A program made the position numbers and the translations under genes. A DNA stretch of 44,307 nt from Verrucomicrobiales bacterium (GTDB lineage: Bacteria; Verrucomicrobiota; Verrucomicrobiia; Verrucomicrobiales; DEV007). A model generated the notes under the pieces. That model saw only the letters and a list, made by a program, of their open reading frames with translations. It was not told the origin of the DNA and searched no databases. Shown in pieces: positions 18,088 through 25,661 of the stretch; the first letter of the stretch is position 1, and the number at the start of each line of letters is the position of its first letter. Where the stretch lies: NCBI GenBank assembly GCA_024638765.1, contig JAHEJT010000024.1, forward strand, positions 1 through 44,307, written 5' to 3'.

Positions 18088-19125
18088 TCAGGTGTGAGGG
18101 ACAAGGTGTTCCTGATACCAATCGATCGCGGTCTCCAATCCTTCGCGAAGGGAGTGAGTGGGTTGGTACCCGAGCAGGGTCTTGGCTTTCCGGATGTCGG
18201 CGAGTGAATGCTTGACGTCCCCGGGGCGAAACCCTCGATGGGAGGCGTCGGGAATCGAGAGGGCGGGATCGCGCTCCTGGAGGAGATCGCGAATCACTGA
18301 GAACAACTCGTTGAGGCTGGTCTGTTCGTGGAGAGCAATATTGTAGGCCTGATTGATCGCGGCATCGTTGTCGGTGGTGGCAGCGAGCAGATTCGCCTGC
18401 ACGACATTGTCGATGTAACAGAAGTCGCGGGTTGTCTCTCCGGTGCCATTGATATTTATCGTTTCCTTGAGCAACATTCCCGCCACCCATTTTGGGATTA
18501 CCGCGGCGTACGCTCCTTCGGGATCCTGGCGGGGGCCGAACACGTTAAAGTAGCGCAACCCGATGGAGTCGAGTTGGTATGCTATGGAAAAGGTATTGGC
18601 ATAGACTTCGTCGACCAACTTGGTTGCGGCATACGGTGAAATCGGGTCGCCGGTATTGTCTTCCAACTTAGGGAGTCTGGGATCGTTTCCGTAAACCGCA
18701 CTGCTCGAAGCGTAGACGAAACGGGATACCTTCTGATCTCTTGCGGCAATCAGCATATTGAGCATACCGGTGACATTACTGTGGTGACTGCTGAGGGGCT
18801 CCTCTATCGATCGCGGCACCGAGCCCAGAGCCGCCTGGTGGAGGACGTAATCCGCGCCAAGGCAGGCTTGGGAGCAGGTATCCGGGTCGGTAATATCTCC
18901 CTCGATGAAATTGAAATTTGCGGACTTGTTCTCGCCGGCCGCGTTCCTCACAGCCTTGAGGTTTCGGTCCTTGCCGGTTGCGAAGTTGTCGAGACCGATG
19001 ACTTTCTGGTCCAAGCCAAGCAATGACTCCACCAGGTGTGATCCGATGAAACCGGCTGCGCCGGTGACGAGCCAGGTGCGCGGTTCGGCCGATAGCTGAG
19101 TCTGTAATTCTGAATAACGGCTCAT
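18088..19125 (-). CDS. wbpP: UDP-N-acetylglucosamine C4-epimerase (WbpP/TviC-like)
   Basis: The 345-residue extended SDR has the NAD-binding TGAAGFIGSHL (21-31), LDNFATGKDRNL, the Ser-rich catalytic loop at 140-143 and the YxxxK pair Tyr165/Lys169. VLHQAALGSVPRSIEEP, GLRYFNVFGPRQDPEGAYAA and RDFCYIDNVVQANLLAA are nearly identical to the WbpP/TviC group, which interconverts UDP-GlcNAc and UDP-GalNAc or their uronic acids. This predicts a GalNAc-type sugar in the polymer. The N-terminal MSRYSELQ is also WbpP-like, which supports the start. Discrimination between neutral and uronic substrates is not possible by eye. Confidence 0.93.
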   Translation of the reverse strand: MSRYSELQTQLSAEPRTWLVTGAAGFIGSHLVESLLGLDQKVIGLDNFATGKDRNLKAVRNAAGENKSANFNFIEGDITDPDTCSQACLGADYVLHQAALGSVPRSIEEPLSSHHSNVTGMLNMLIAARDQKVSRFVYASSSAVYGNDPRLPKLEDNTGDPISPYAATKLVDEVYANTFSIAYQLDSIGLRYFNVFGPRQDPEGAYAAVIPKWVAGMLLKETININGTGETTRDFCYIDNVVQANLLAATTDNDAAINQAYNIALHEQTSLNELFSVIRDLLQERDPALSIPDASHRGFRPGDVKHSLADIRKAKTLLGYQPTHSLREGLETAIDWYQEHLVPHT

Positions 19126-19450
19126 GGATGGAACCTGTGTCTCTTGGCGGTCGCGAAAGGTGATAAAAAGTCGCTGATATTCAGAGCAAGCTGCCGCCCG
19201 TGGTCAGAGTGAGGATGAAACTCCTTCACTAACCCTTTTTCCCGTCGTGTCAATGATTTGCATCTCCAGTGCGGAGCCGGACGCGGTGAACAGCCGAGCC
19301 CGTCCAGACCGTGAAGCATGAGCCTTTCGAGTGCAAGCTCCTGATTGGACCGGGCGGAGAGGAGACATCCCGGCCTTTCTTCGTCGTAAAGTTAGGCCCA
19401 TTTCTTGTCTGAAATTTGCTCCGGCTCGCGCGCCGCAGTTCCTTTTCGGC
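19126..19450 (-). other. 325-bp noncoding gap between algD-like and wbpP-like genes
   Basis: No plausible gene is seen on either strand; short open frames lack homology-like composition. On the minus strand a TTGACA hexamer reads at 19253-19248, but no good -10 follows at 16-18 bp. The gap is long relative to the rest of the run (mostly under 80 bp), so an internal promoter for the wbpP-to-asnB part is plausible but unproven. I see no repeats or riboswitch-like folding here. Confidence 0.35.
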
Positions 19451-20773
19451 TCACCAACAAAACCCTTCGTAAGTGGAGGGCATCTCCATGAGATCAGGCC
19501 ACCCGTTGATATCGACGACATGATGCTTTGCAGTTAAACCTGCAGTGAGTTGTTTTTTTTCCGCGCACTGGTTGGCTGCGAGAACCGTCCCGGAATTTCC
19601 GAGGGCGTCAGCGAGCGAAGGTTGGAGCAGGGAACTTAATTGAGGGAGTTTCTGCGCCGCGAGCGCTTCGTTTGCACCGATGAGATTATCCGGATTCAAC
19701 CAGGGATCAAAGATGCGCACTTCGTATCCTTCTCGAAGGAGAGATTCCGCAAGCCTTACCAGAGGACTGCCTCTCAGATCGTCGGTGTTGGGTTTGAAGG
19801 TTAGTCCCAAGATGACAACGGTGCGACTTTCGCGCGCTGTTACCAGATTACGAAGATGCTCGAAGTGATAATCGTTGCTTGGAATCAGGGCGTCCGTCAG
19901 CGGAATTTCCAGATTGCGAGCTCCTGCGAACTGGGTGAGCGCGCTGACGTCTTTCGGCAGGCAGGAGCCGCCGAACGGGTTCCCGGGGCGAAGATAGTAG
20001 GGCGAAATATTGAGCCGGTCATCTTGGCAGAGAATCTCCATGACCTGCCGGCTGTCGACGCCGATGGCTTTTCCCAGGCGGCCCATTTCATTGGCGAAGG
20101 CCACCTTCGCGGCGTGGAACGTGTTGCACGCGTACTTGAGCAACTCCGCGGTTTCCAGGGAGACAATCCGGGTCTCGGGCGGGAGAATGGCTCGAAGAGC
20201 GTCTGACGGATGTTCGGGATTTGCGGCACCGATCACAGAAATTCTAGGATCATTGAAATCGGCAACGGCGTTCCCTTGCCGGAGAAACTCGGGATAGAAA
20301 TAGAGTTCCACAATCCCGGCGGCCGTCAGTTCCGCAAAGTATTTCTCCAGGAGGCGCCGTGTTGAGCCCGGCAGCATCGTGCTGCGGTAAACGAGGAGGT
20401 GGGGGGGATTCTGCCCGTGGTCTTCTTTCTTTCGCACGAGGGCGTCCCGGATCTCTTCGGAGACCTGTTCCACGTGCGCGAGGTCCAGACCACCATCGGG
20501 AAGACTGGGCGTTCCGACACAGACGAGAGAAATACCGCTTTCCCGAACGGCTTCCTCGCTGTCCACGCTCGCATGAAGAGTCCCGCGCGCCTTGGCCTCG
20601 CCGATGAGCTGGTCCAGCCCCGGCTCGCCGATCGTCGGCTTTCCGGAGTTCAGCAGCTCTACCTTGCGAGACTGGACATCCACGCCAATGACACGCCGGT
20701 CCCCGGTGGCGAGACAGCCCGCGGTGACCGCGCCGACGTAGCCGAGCCCGAAAATGCTGATGATTTGATTCAT
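19451..20773 (-). CDS. algD: GDP-mannose 6-dehydrogenase (AlgD-like nucleotide-sugar dehydrogenase)
   Basis: The 440-residue enzyme oxidises a nucleotide hexose to its uronic acid with two NAD+. It has the NAD fold IFGLGYVGAVTAGCLA (7-22), VCVGTPS, PEFLRQGNAV, the central helix LKYACNTFHAAKVAFANEMG, and FGGSCLPKDV with catalytic Cys271. The IGVDVQSRKVELLNSGK and IGEPGLDQL segments, YLRPGNPFGGS and the C-terminal GFCW ending match AlgD more closely than UDP-glucose or UDP-ManNAc dehydrogenases. It should supply GDP-mannuronate, giving the polymer negative charge. Biochemical donor identity is inferred from these motifs. It is the first gene of the minus-strand run. Confidence 0.9.
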   Translation of the reverse strand: MNQIISIFGLGYVGAVTAGCLATGDRRVIGVDVQSRKVELLNSGKPTIGEPGLDQLIGEAKARGTLHASVDSEEAVRESGISLVCVGTPSLPDGGLDLAHVEQVSEEIRDALVRKKEDHGQNPPHLLVYRSTMLPGSTRRLLEKYFAELTAAGIVELYFYPEFLRQGNAVADFNDPRISVIGAANPEHPSDALRAILPPETRIVSLETAELLKYACNTFHAAKVAFANEMGRLGKAIGVDSRQVMEILCQDDRLNISPYYLRPGNPFGGSCLPKDVSALTQFAGARNLEIPLTDALIPSNDYHFEHLRNLVTARESRTVVILGLTFKPNTDDLRGSPLVRLAESLLREGYEVRIFDPWLNPDNLIGANEALAAQKLPQLSSLLQPSLADALGNSGTVLAANQCAEKKQLTAGLTAKHHVVDINGWPDLMEMPSTYEGFCW

Positions 20774-20874
20774 GGGTGGACGGCTGCTAGCGTGCTCCGT
20801 GCCGGAGCCCGCGGGGAAGCGCGGGGCATGTTATATGGAACAGGTGGAAGGAAGATGAAAGGAAAATTCCGGTT

Positions 20875-21834
20875 GTGGCTTACCTGCCCGTGCGTCGCAA
20901 TAAATTGAACAACCTGCTGAGACGCGCGTCTCTGGCCACGATCCTGGCTTGCTTGATCGGAATCCTGCTATGGCCCTCCCCCACGAAGGGAATGCCGGGG
21001 ATTCAGTTCGCCTTGCCGGATGCCCTCCACGTTCCGTTCTTCCTCCTCCTCGTGGTGGTCCTTTACGGGATCCTTGCGCGCGGGCGCATTCGAACGCAGG
21101 CGCTGCCCCTGGCCGCAATTCTCGGTTTGATGGTGGCGATTGTGAGCGAGCTATTGCAGCCGGGATTCGGAAGAAGCCGCAGCAATTCCGATTTTCTCTA
21201 TAACCTTTCCGGGCTGGTGACGGGCGTCTCCGCAATTGCCGCGTTCACGGGAGCGCGAAATGCGCGCCGACTCTCAGCATGCGGTGCGGGGCTGGTCGTC
21301 GCCGCTCTCCTCGCCTTAGTCCCGGCAGCGCACTCCAGGCGGGTGCAGACTGTCATCGAAGAAAAATTTCCGGTCTTTGGCGATTTTGAAAACGAACTGG
21401 AAGAAGCCGCCTGGTCCGCGAGTTCCGGAACCAGGATCGAAAGATCCGCGGAATTCGCGTCGATGGGGAGGCAATCTCTGCGGATACGGTCGCCCGCCGG
21501 TGATTACGCGGGCGTGCGATTTGCCGGAGGCACGCGGGACTGGGGCGGATACCGAGTCCTGGCATTCGAAATTCACAATCCCGGAGACGAGTTCTTGCTT
21601 GGGATACGAATCGACGATGACGGCGGCGGGGGCGCGGAGCCCCGGAGATACGCGGCGGAAGCACGTGTCAAAGCCGGGAGCAACCGTTTCCGGTTGGAAC
21701 TGGAGAGTCACCGGGACGCCGTGAATTTCCGCAGGATTGCGCGCGTGGTTTTTTACACGGGTATCGGAGAACCGGGGCGAGAGTACTTTCTCGACGGCGT
21801 GCGCCTGGCTGAGGCCACGGAGTTCAGGGACTGA
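20875..21834 (+). CDS. VanZ-like membrane protein with C-terminal beta-rich domain
   Basis: The 319-residue protein starts with a GTG at 20875; AAAGGA lies about 11 bases upstream. Residues 20-135 form a VanZ-like unit with four hydrophobic segments, including DALHVPFFLLLVVVLYGIL and VAIVSELLQPGFGRSRSNSDFL, the conserved E-x-x-Q and R-x-x-x-x-D-x-x-x-N-type motif. A fifth membrane segment (about 142-158) leads to a 150-residue domain with FGDFENELEEAAW, SLRIRSP and YFLDGVRL, which reads like a carbohydrate-binding jelly-roll. VanZ proteins are often linked to envelope polysaccharide loci. It is divergent from algD. Function is unknown; a periplasmic glycan contact is inferred. Confidence 0.75.
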   Translation: MAYLPVRRNKLNNLLRRASLATILACLIGILLWPSPTKGMPGIQFALPDALHVPFFLLLVVVLYGILARGRIRTQALPLAAILGLMVAIVSELLQPGFGRSRSNSDFLYNLSGLVTGVSAIAAFTGARNARRLSACGAGLVVAALLALVPAAHSRRVQTVIEEKFPVFGDFENELEEAAWSASSGTRIERSAEFASMGRQSLRIRSPAGDYAGVRFAGGTRDWGGYRVLAFEIHNPGDEFLLGIRIDDDGGGGAEPRRYAAEARVKAGSNRFRLELESHRDAVNFRRIARVVFYTGIGEPGREYFLDGVRLAEATEFRD

Positions 21835-22498
21835 GACGGCTGATCTGCCACTGGCGGTCCGTGTTGAGGTGGTAGAGAAAGCGATCGTGAAGACGGCCCG
21901 GCCGCCCCTGCCAGAATTCGATTTCCGTCGGAATGAGGCGATAGCCGCCCCAGAACGGAGGGAGGGGCACTTCACCTTCAGGAAATTTCTTTTCGAGTTG
22001 CTCCCTGCGCTGCTCGAGCCACTCGCGGCTCGGAATTTCCTCGCTCTGTTCGGAGACCCAGGCTCCGATTTGACTGTCATAAGGCCGGCTTTGGAAATAG
22101 GAGTCCGAATCCTCGGACGTGATCTTCTCGACCGATCCGCGCACACAGACCTGGCGTTCCAAGGGCTTCCAGTGAAAGTTGAGGGCAGCGCGGGGATTCC
22201 CGGCAAGTTCGCGGCCCTTGCGGCTTTCGTAATTCGTATAGAAATGGAAAGCGCCTCCTTTTAGTCCCAGGCCTTTGAGCAGGACCACGCGTGAGGAAGG
22301 TTGTCCCCCGGCTGCGACCGTCGAGAGGGTCATGGCGTTCGGTTCTTCGACGCCATTGTTCACCGCTTCCTGGAGCCAGTCCTCGAACTGTTTCAGAGGA
22401 TCCGGATCCAGGCCGGCGCGCATGAGTTCCGAGCGCCCATAATCAACCCGGAGATCGGCGAACGCTTTGGATTCTTCGTGTTCTTGTGATTCGGCCAT
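21824..22498 (-). CDS. pdxH: Pyridoxamine 5'-phosphate oxidase
   Basis: The FMN enzyme oxidises pyridoxine or pyridoxamine phosphate to pyridoxal 5'-phosphate. The 224 residues carry the family marks in order: DPLKQFEDWLQEAV, AMTLSTVAAGGQPSSRVVLLKG, FYTNYESRKGRELAGNPRAAL, NFHWKPLERQVCVRGSVEKI, SRPYDSQIGAWVSEQSE, WGGYRLIPTEIEFWQGRPGRLHDR and a terminal ISRLSP. The ATG at 22498 (MAESQ) gives the normal family length. Its 3' end overlaps that of the VanZ gene by 11 bp in convergent orientation. It supplies cofactor for PLP enzymes such as the decarboxylase at 31183, with no sign of direct linkage. Confidence 0.96.
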   Translation of the reverse strand: MAESQEHEESKAFADLRVDYGRSELMRAGLDPDPLKQFEDWLQEAVNNGVEEPNAMTLSTVAAGGQPSSRVVLLKGLGLKGGAFHFYTNYESRKGRELAGNPRAALNFHWKPLERQVCVRGSVEKITSEDSDSYFQSRPYDSQIGAWVSEQSEEIPSREWLEQRREQLEKKFPEGEVPLPPFWGGYRLIPTEIEFWQGRPGRLHDRFLYHLNTDRQWQISRLSP

Positions 22499-22640
22499 GG
22501 TGCGTTGCTTGGCTTGAGTCGGAAGTTGATCACGTAAGCTTTGACCGAGAGAATAGAATCGCTTCGCGCTCGACAGGCAATGGTTATTTTCCGGATAGTT
22601 GGAAATGATGCCCGCTGCGGTTCCGATTGCCACTAATGAG

Positions 22641-23180
22641 ATGACGGATCATCTTGAGAAGGTCCTCTTACACGAGACAACGATTCTGAGCCGTCTTGAC
22701 GAAATGGCGGCGGAGATTACGCGAGACTTTGCGGGGAAGGAGTTCACAGTCATCGCGATCCTTCACGGCAGCCTTATTTTCATGGCGGATTTATTGCGCC
22801 GCGTCCATCTGCCTCTGAAAATTGAATCTGTCAGCATCGCGAGTTACCATGGTGCCACCGAGAGTTCCGGGCTGGTGACGTTCAACCAATTGCATCTTCC
22901 CGAGGTGAAAGGCGAGCACGTGCTGATCCTGGACGACATTCTGGACAGCGGCCGGACCTTGGAGGCTATCACGAAAAAACTGGAGGAGGAATGCCGGCCG
23001 GCCAGTATCAAGGTGTGCGTCCTCCTCGATAAGCGCGCCTCGCGCGTCACCGATATCGAGGCGGATTTTGTGGGCTTTAAGATCGAAGATGAGTTCGTGG
23101 TGGGATACGGGCTCGATTACCGGGGGCACTATCGAAACCTCCCCCTGATTGGGACGCTCCGGCGCGAATATATTGAGTGA
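22641..23180 (+). CDS. hpt: Hypoxanthine phosphoribosyltransferase
   Basis: The purine salvage enzyme converts hypoxanthine or guanine plus PRPP to IMP or GMP in the cytoplasm. VIAILHGSLIFMADLLRR, the flexible-loop SIASYHGATESSG and VLILDDILDSGRTL (the PRPP loop) are diagnostic, followed by LLDKRASRVTDIEADFVGF and the Tyr-rich VVGYGLDYRGHYRNLP. From the ATG at 22641 the protein has 179 residues, typical for the family. In-frame ATGs at 22605 and 22608 and a TTG at 22599 would add 11-14 residues; no strong ribosome site decides between them. Divergent from pdxH. Confidence 0.95.
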   Translation: MTDHLEKVLLHETTILSRLDEMAAEITRDFAGKEFTVIAILHGSLIFMADLLRRVHLPLKIESVSIASYHGATESSGLVTFNQLHLPEVKGEHVLILDDILDSGRTLEAITKKLEEECRPASIKVCVLLDKRASRVTDIEADFVGFKIEDEFVVGYGLDYRGHYRNLPLIGTLRREYIE

Positions 23181-23278
23181 ATAGCTCGGCGGGTTTGGAA
23201 GGGCCTCGGCTGTTTTGAGTTTTTTGGCATCTCACCCTCTGGCGTCCGCCGTCCCGGTCGCAGGCAGAAGAAGGTCAG

Positions 23279-23530
23279 CTATCCCCCCTGGACGGGTGGC
23301 ATTACGGCGATCTCCTGGCCGTCGTGCAAGTGAACGCCGCGCTCCACGTATTCCTGGTCAGCTGCCACCAGGATTTTGGAATCCCATTCCCGCAGTCGCG
23401 GAAATTCCATGTAAAGATTTTCCAACAGGTCCGTCACCGTGACGCTCTTTTTCTCAGGGAACTCGCGCTCCGATCCTTCACAACCGGTGATGTCCTGGAG
23501 CAGCGAAAAGAATAAAACTTGAATCTTCAT
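23279..23530 (-). CDS. moaD: MoaD/ThiS-family ubiquitin-like sulfur carrier
   Basis: The 83-residue beta-grasp protein begins MKIQVLFFSLLQDITGCE, has TVTDLLENLYMEFPRL in the middle and ends IAVMPPVQGG. The C-terminal Gly-Gly is the site that is adenylated and thiocarboxylated in MoaD, where it donates sulfur to molybdopterin synthase. No moaE, moeB or other molybdenum cofactor gene is in the window, so the partner is unknown. It begins 28 bp after the SMP-30 gene on the same strand and may be co-transcribed. ThiS or another sulfur-carrier role is possible but the length and PPV(Q/A)GG end favour MoaD. Confidence 0.85.
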   Translation of the reverse strand: MKIQVLFFSLLQDITGCEGSEREFPEKKSVTVTDLLENLYMEFPRLREWDSKILVAADQEYVERGVHLHDGQEIAVMPPVQGG

Positions 23531-23558
23531 ATTCGGGCACTTCCCGTTACCGCAGCCG

Positions 23559-24437
23559 TCAACCGGCGTATGCAAACGAAGGCTGGCCATTGACGCCGAC
23601 TTCTGTCACGAGGAGGCGTCCCGCCAGCGGATCGCTTTCGGTCAATCCCGATTGGCCGGTCGTCACATAGAAGTCGGAGAGCTCCGCGCCGCCAAAGGCC
23701 GGGGCGGTAACTTCCGGCGTCGGGCAATCGATAACCTCAAGTGTCTTGCCTGAAGAAGAATCAAAGCAGCGAATTTGGCCTCCGTGGCACATCGCGACCC
23801 AGAGGTTATCTGCTTCGTCGATCGCCATTCCGTCGGGAACCCCTTGGAACTCCGCGGTCTCACAGAGGATTCGTCTGTTGCCGATATCGCCCGTGACCAT
23901 ATCGTAATCAAAGGCCATCACTTGTTCGGTGGGGGTGTCGATGTAAAACATCGTGTCGGCCTTCCGATTCCAGGCGATCCCGTTAGAGACGGTGACTCTC
24001 CTGAACATTGTGTGCACGGATCCATCCGCGTCCAGCCGGTAAAGGGCCCCGGTGGGGCGGCGGGGTTTCTCCAGGTGCATGGTGCCGGCCCAGAATCGTC
24101 CCGCGGGGTCGCACTTCCCGTCATTGAAGCGATTGCCGGGTTTATCCGGCTCCGGGTCCGCGAGGGGCGCACAGGATTGAGAGGGGTCGGCAGTGTCCGT
24201 GTTCAGGAGGCGAAAGCCGGAATCGCCGGCGATGACAAGACCACCGGACGCGCGGGGGACCACGGTCCCGACGCGTTCGCCCACATTCCAGACTCGCTCA
24301 GAGTTGGCGGCGGGATCGAAAGCGATGACGAGGTGGCCCTCGATATCGACCCAATAGAGAGTGGCACCGGACCAGACCGGGCCTTCGCCCCATTGGGCGG
24401 TGGTGTCTCCGGCCGCCTCGAAGTGTTTCGATGCCAT
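23559..24437 (-). CDS. SMP-30/gluconolactonase/LRE family protein
   Basis: The 292-residue six-bladed beta-propeller has the metal ligands of SMP-30 lactonases in place: Glu18 (WGEGPVW), Asn152 (VSNGIAWN) and Asp202 (VPDGMAIDEADNLWVA), plus the NRFNDGKCDPAGRFWAGTM substrate loop (102-120). Such enzymes hydrolyse sugar lactones with a divalent metal. No signal peptide is seen, so a cytoplasmic sugar-catabolic role is likely. The ATG at 24437 falls inside a 10-bp inverted repeat (24433-24459), which may control translation. A longer start at 24473 is possible but adds atypical residues. Exact lactone is unknown. Confidence 0.9.
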   Translation of the reverse strand: MASKHFEAAGDTTAQWGEGPVWSGATLYWVDIEGHLVIAFDPAANSERVWNVGERVGTVVPRASGGLVIAGDSGFRLLNTDTADPSQSCAPLADPEPDKPGNRFNDGKCDPAGRFWAGTMHLEKPRRPTGALYRLDADGSVHTMFRRVTVSNGIAWNRKADTMFYIDTPTEQVMAFDYDMVTGDIGNRRILCETAEFQGVPDGMAIDEADNLWVAMCHGGQIRCFDSSSGKTLEVIDCPTPEVTAPAFGGAELSDFYVTTGQSGLTESDPLAGRLLVTEVGVNGQPSFAYAG

Positions 24438-24459
24438 CAGGTCATGCTCACCTGATGGC
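24433..24459 (-). promoter_or_regulatory. Inverted repeat spanning the SMP-30 gene start codon
   Basis: GCCATCAGGT (24433-24442) and ACCTGATGGC (24450-24459) are perfect 10-bp arms around a 7-bp spacer. In the minus-strand mRNA the chosen ATG (24437-24435) lies in the 3' arm, so folding would hide the start codon and the ribosome-binding region. At DNA level it could also be an operator for a dimeric repressor. The repeat is seen directly; its function is inference. Confidence 0.6.
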
Positions 24460-24630
24460 GTCGCGCAAAGCAAGTCAAAGTGGCGGGCCGGGCCCGCACG
24501 GCACCAAGATGAGACCGACGCTCTTGTTTTGCAGGACCGCGGGAAAAGCCGGGCAGCCGGCCAATGCGGAGATTGAGTTCCCGCCGGACCGCTCCTGCGC
24601 GGGTCGGGATGAGAGACTTTCCGAAAGGCT

Positions 24631-25443
24631 TTAGTCCAGCACTTTGCGGCGCGCCGCGATGATCCCGCCTGCAGCGAAAGAGAGCAGAAGCAGGCTGCTT
24701 CCGGATTCCGGAACCTTGAGAGTCACGCTGATATCATCTGCGAAGGAGGATAAGAAGTCTGCCCCCGAGGCGCTGGCATACATGTTTTCGTGGGCGGCTA
24801 CTCTGGCGGCGATGTAGGTGGTGGCCGCCGGGAGATCGAGGCTGATCGTCAATTCCTGCCAGGTCGATTCATCGCGGTCGCTAATGAGGGGATTATAATA
24901 ATTAGTCAGACGAGCCAGGCGATGCGGATTCACGGACTTTCTCGCGTCCGTGCGAAAGTCGGCAAGATCGCTGTCCCAGGCGCTGAAACCCACGAAGTAA
25001 GCATTGTCCACTTTATTGTAAAACGGATTGTTGGAATCAGAATGCATCCCGGAGGCGCCGGTATTGAAGTAGGCGGTCATGCTGACACTGGCATTCCCCG
25101 TCGCGATCTCAGTGGCCCAATCGGAAAGATCGAACAGGTAGTACATGTCACCATTGATTCCACTATTCTTGTTGACGGTGTAGGTATTCAGGAACTGGAG
25201 CATATTGGATCCAGTGCGGGGAGTCACCGTATCAGTCCCTTGGGTCACCGCTGCGGTAACCATCGCGGGATCGCCTTGCAGTGAAGCGGCGGTGTTCGAA
25301 TCCGTCGTCGGCATCCCGAGTGGAAGCATTCCGAGGGAGTAAGATTCAAAACCGTCCGAAAGGAGATTGAACATGGAGGCGGGGGCACTGAGCGCGAAGC
25401 CCAGAAACAGCCCCGCCACCGAGGCGGTTAGTTTCGTTTTCAT
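24631..25443 (-). CDS. PEP-CTERM sorting-domain surface protein
   Basis: The 270-residue protein starts with a signal peptide (Lys-rich start, hydrophobic GLFLGFALSA, cut near APA-SMF). The C-terminus is a PEP-CTERM tripartite signal: VPESGSSLLLLSFAAGGIIAA followed by Arg-Arg-Lys. PEP-CTERM proteins are cut by exosortases at the membrane and sent to the cell surface, often linked to exopolysaccharide. Here the motif reads VPES in place of VPEP. The mature region (NLLSDGFESYSLGMLPLG, then a beta-rich Ser/Thr/Asp-rich stretch) resembles a jelly-roll domain common in Verrucomicrobiota PEP-CTERM proteins. No exosortase is in the window. The function of the mature part is unknown. Confidence 0.88.
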   Translation of the reverse strand: MKTKLTASVAGLFLGFALSAPASMFNLLSDGFESYSLGMLPLGMPTTDSNTAASLQGDPAMVTAAVTQGTDTVTPRTGSNMLQFLNTYTVNKNSGINGDMYYLFDLSDWATEIATGNASVSMTAYFNTGASGMHSDSNNPFYNKVDNAYFVGFSAWDSDLADFRTDARKSVNPHRLARLTNYYNPLISDRDESTWQELTISLDLPAATTYIAARVAAHENMYASASGADFLSSFADDISVTLKVPESGSSLLLLSFAAGGIIAARRKVLD

Positions 25444-25473
25444 GTTTCCGTTTGTGTTGAGGTCTGAAAAAGC

Positions 25474-25495
25474 GATTCCGGAAAAGACCGGAATC
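25474..25495 (-). terminator. Terminator-like hairpin in the PEP-CTERM gene leader
   Basis: On the minus strand GATTCCGG and CCGGAATC form a perfect 8-bp stem around a TCTTTT loop, followed two bases later by five T residues. That is the form of a weak intrinsic terminator. It ends 30 bp before the PEP-CTERM start codon and lies downstream of the candidate promoter, so it could act as an attenuator, or it may only end read-through from the MFS gene. Confidence 0.5.
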
Positions 25496-25634
25496 CAGGG
25501 GGTGTCTTCAAAGATTCGAAATTCTTAGGAAAAGCGGCCAAAGAGAATACGGGGTTCACTAGTGATGATCAGAAAAAGCTTCGGAAATCTTTATATTTTT
25601 AATGTCTAATATATTTTTTCTACTCTTTAAATTT

Positions 25635-25661
25635 TCTATACCCTCGCGGAGGCAGTGTCAA
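25635..25661 (-). promoter_or_regulatory. Candidate sigma-70 promoter for the PEP-CTERM gene
   Basis: On the minus strand a perfect TTGACA (25661-25656) is followed after 15 bp by TATAGA (25640-25635); reading TAGAAA as the -10 gives a 17-bp spacer. The AT-rich run just downstream supports easy melting. The leader to the start codon would be about 190 nt. This is pattern matching only. Confidence 0.4.

Noticed and set aside
19248..19253. Minus-strand TTGACA between algD and wbpP
   Set aside because: No acceptable -10 hexamer follows at 15-19 bp, so I did not annotate a promoter.
24483..24497. 15-bp GC palindrome (GCGGGCCGGGCCCGC) upstream of the SMP-30 gene
   Set aside because: There is no following T-run and no obvious promoter context; such GC palindromes arise easily at this base composition.
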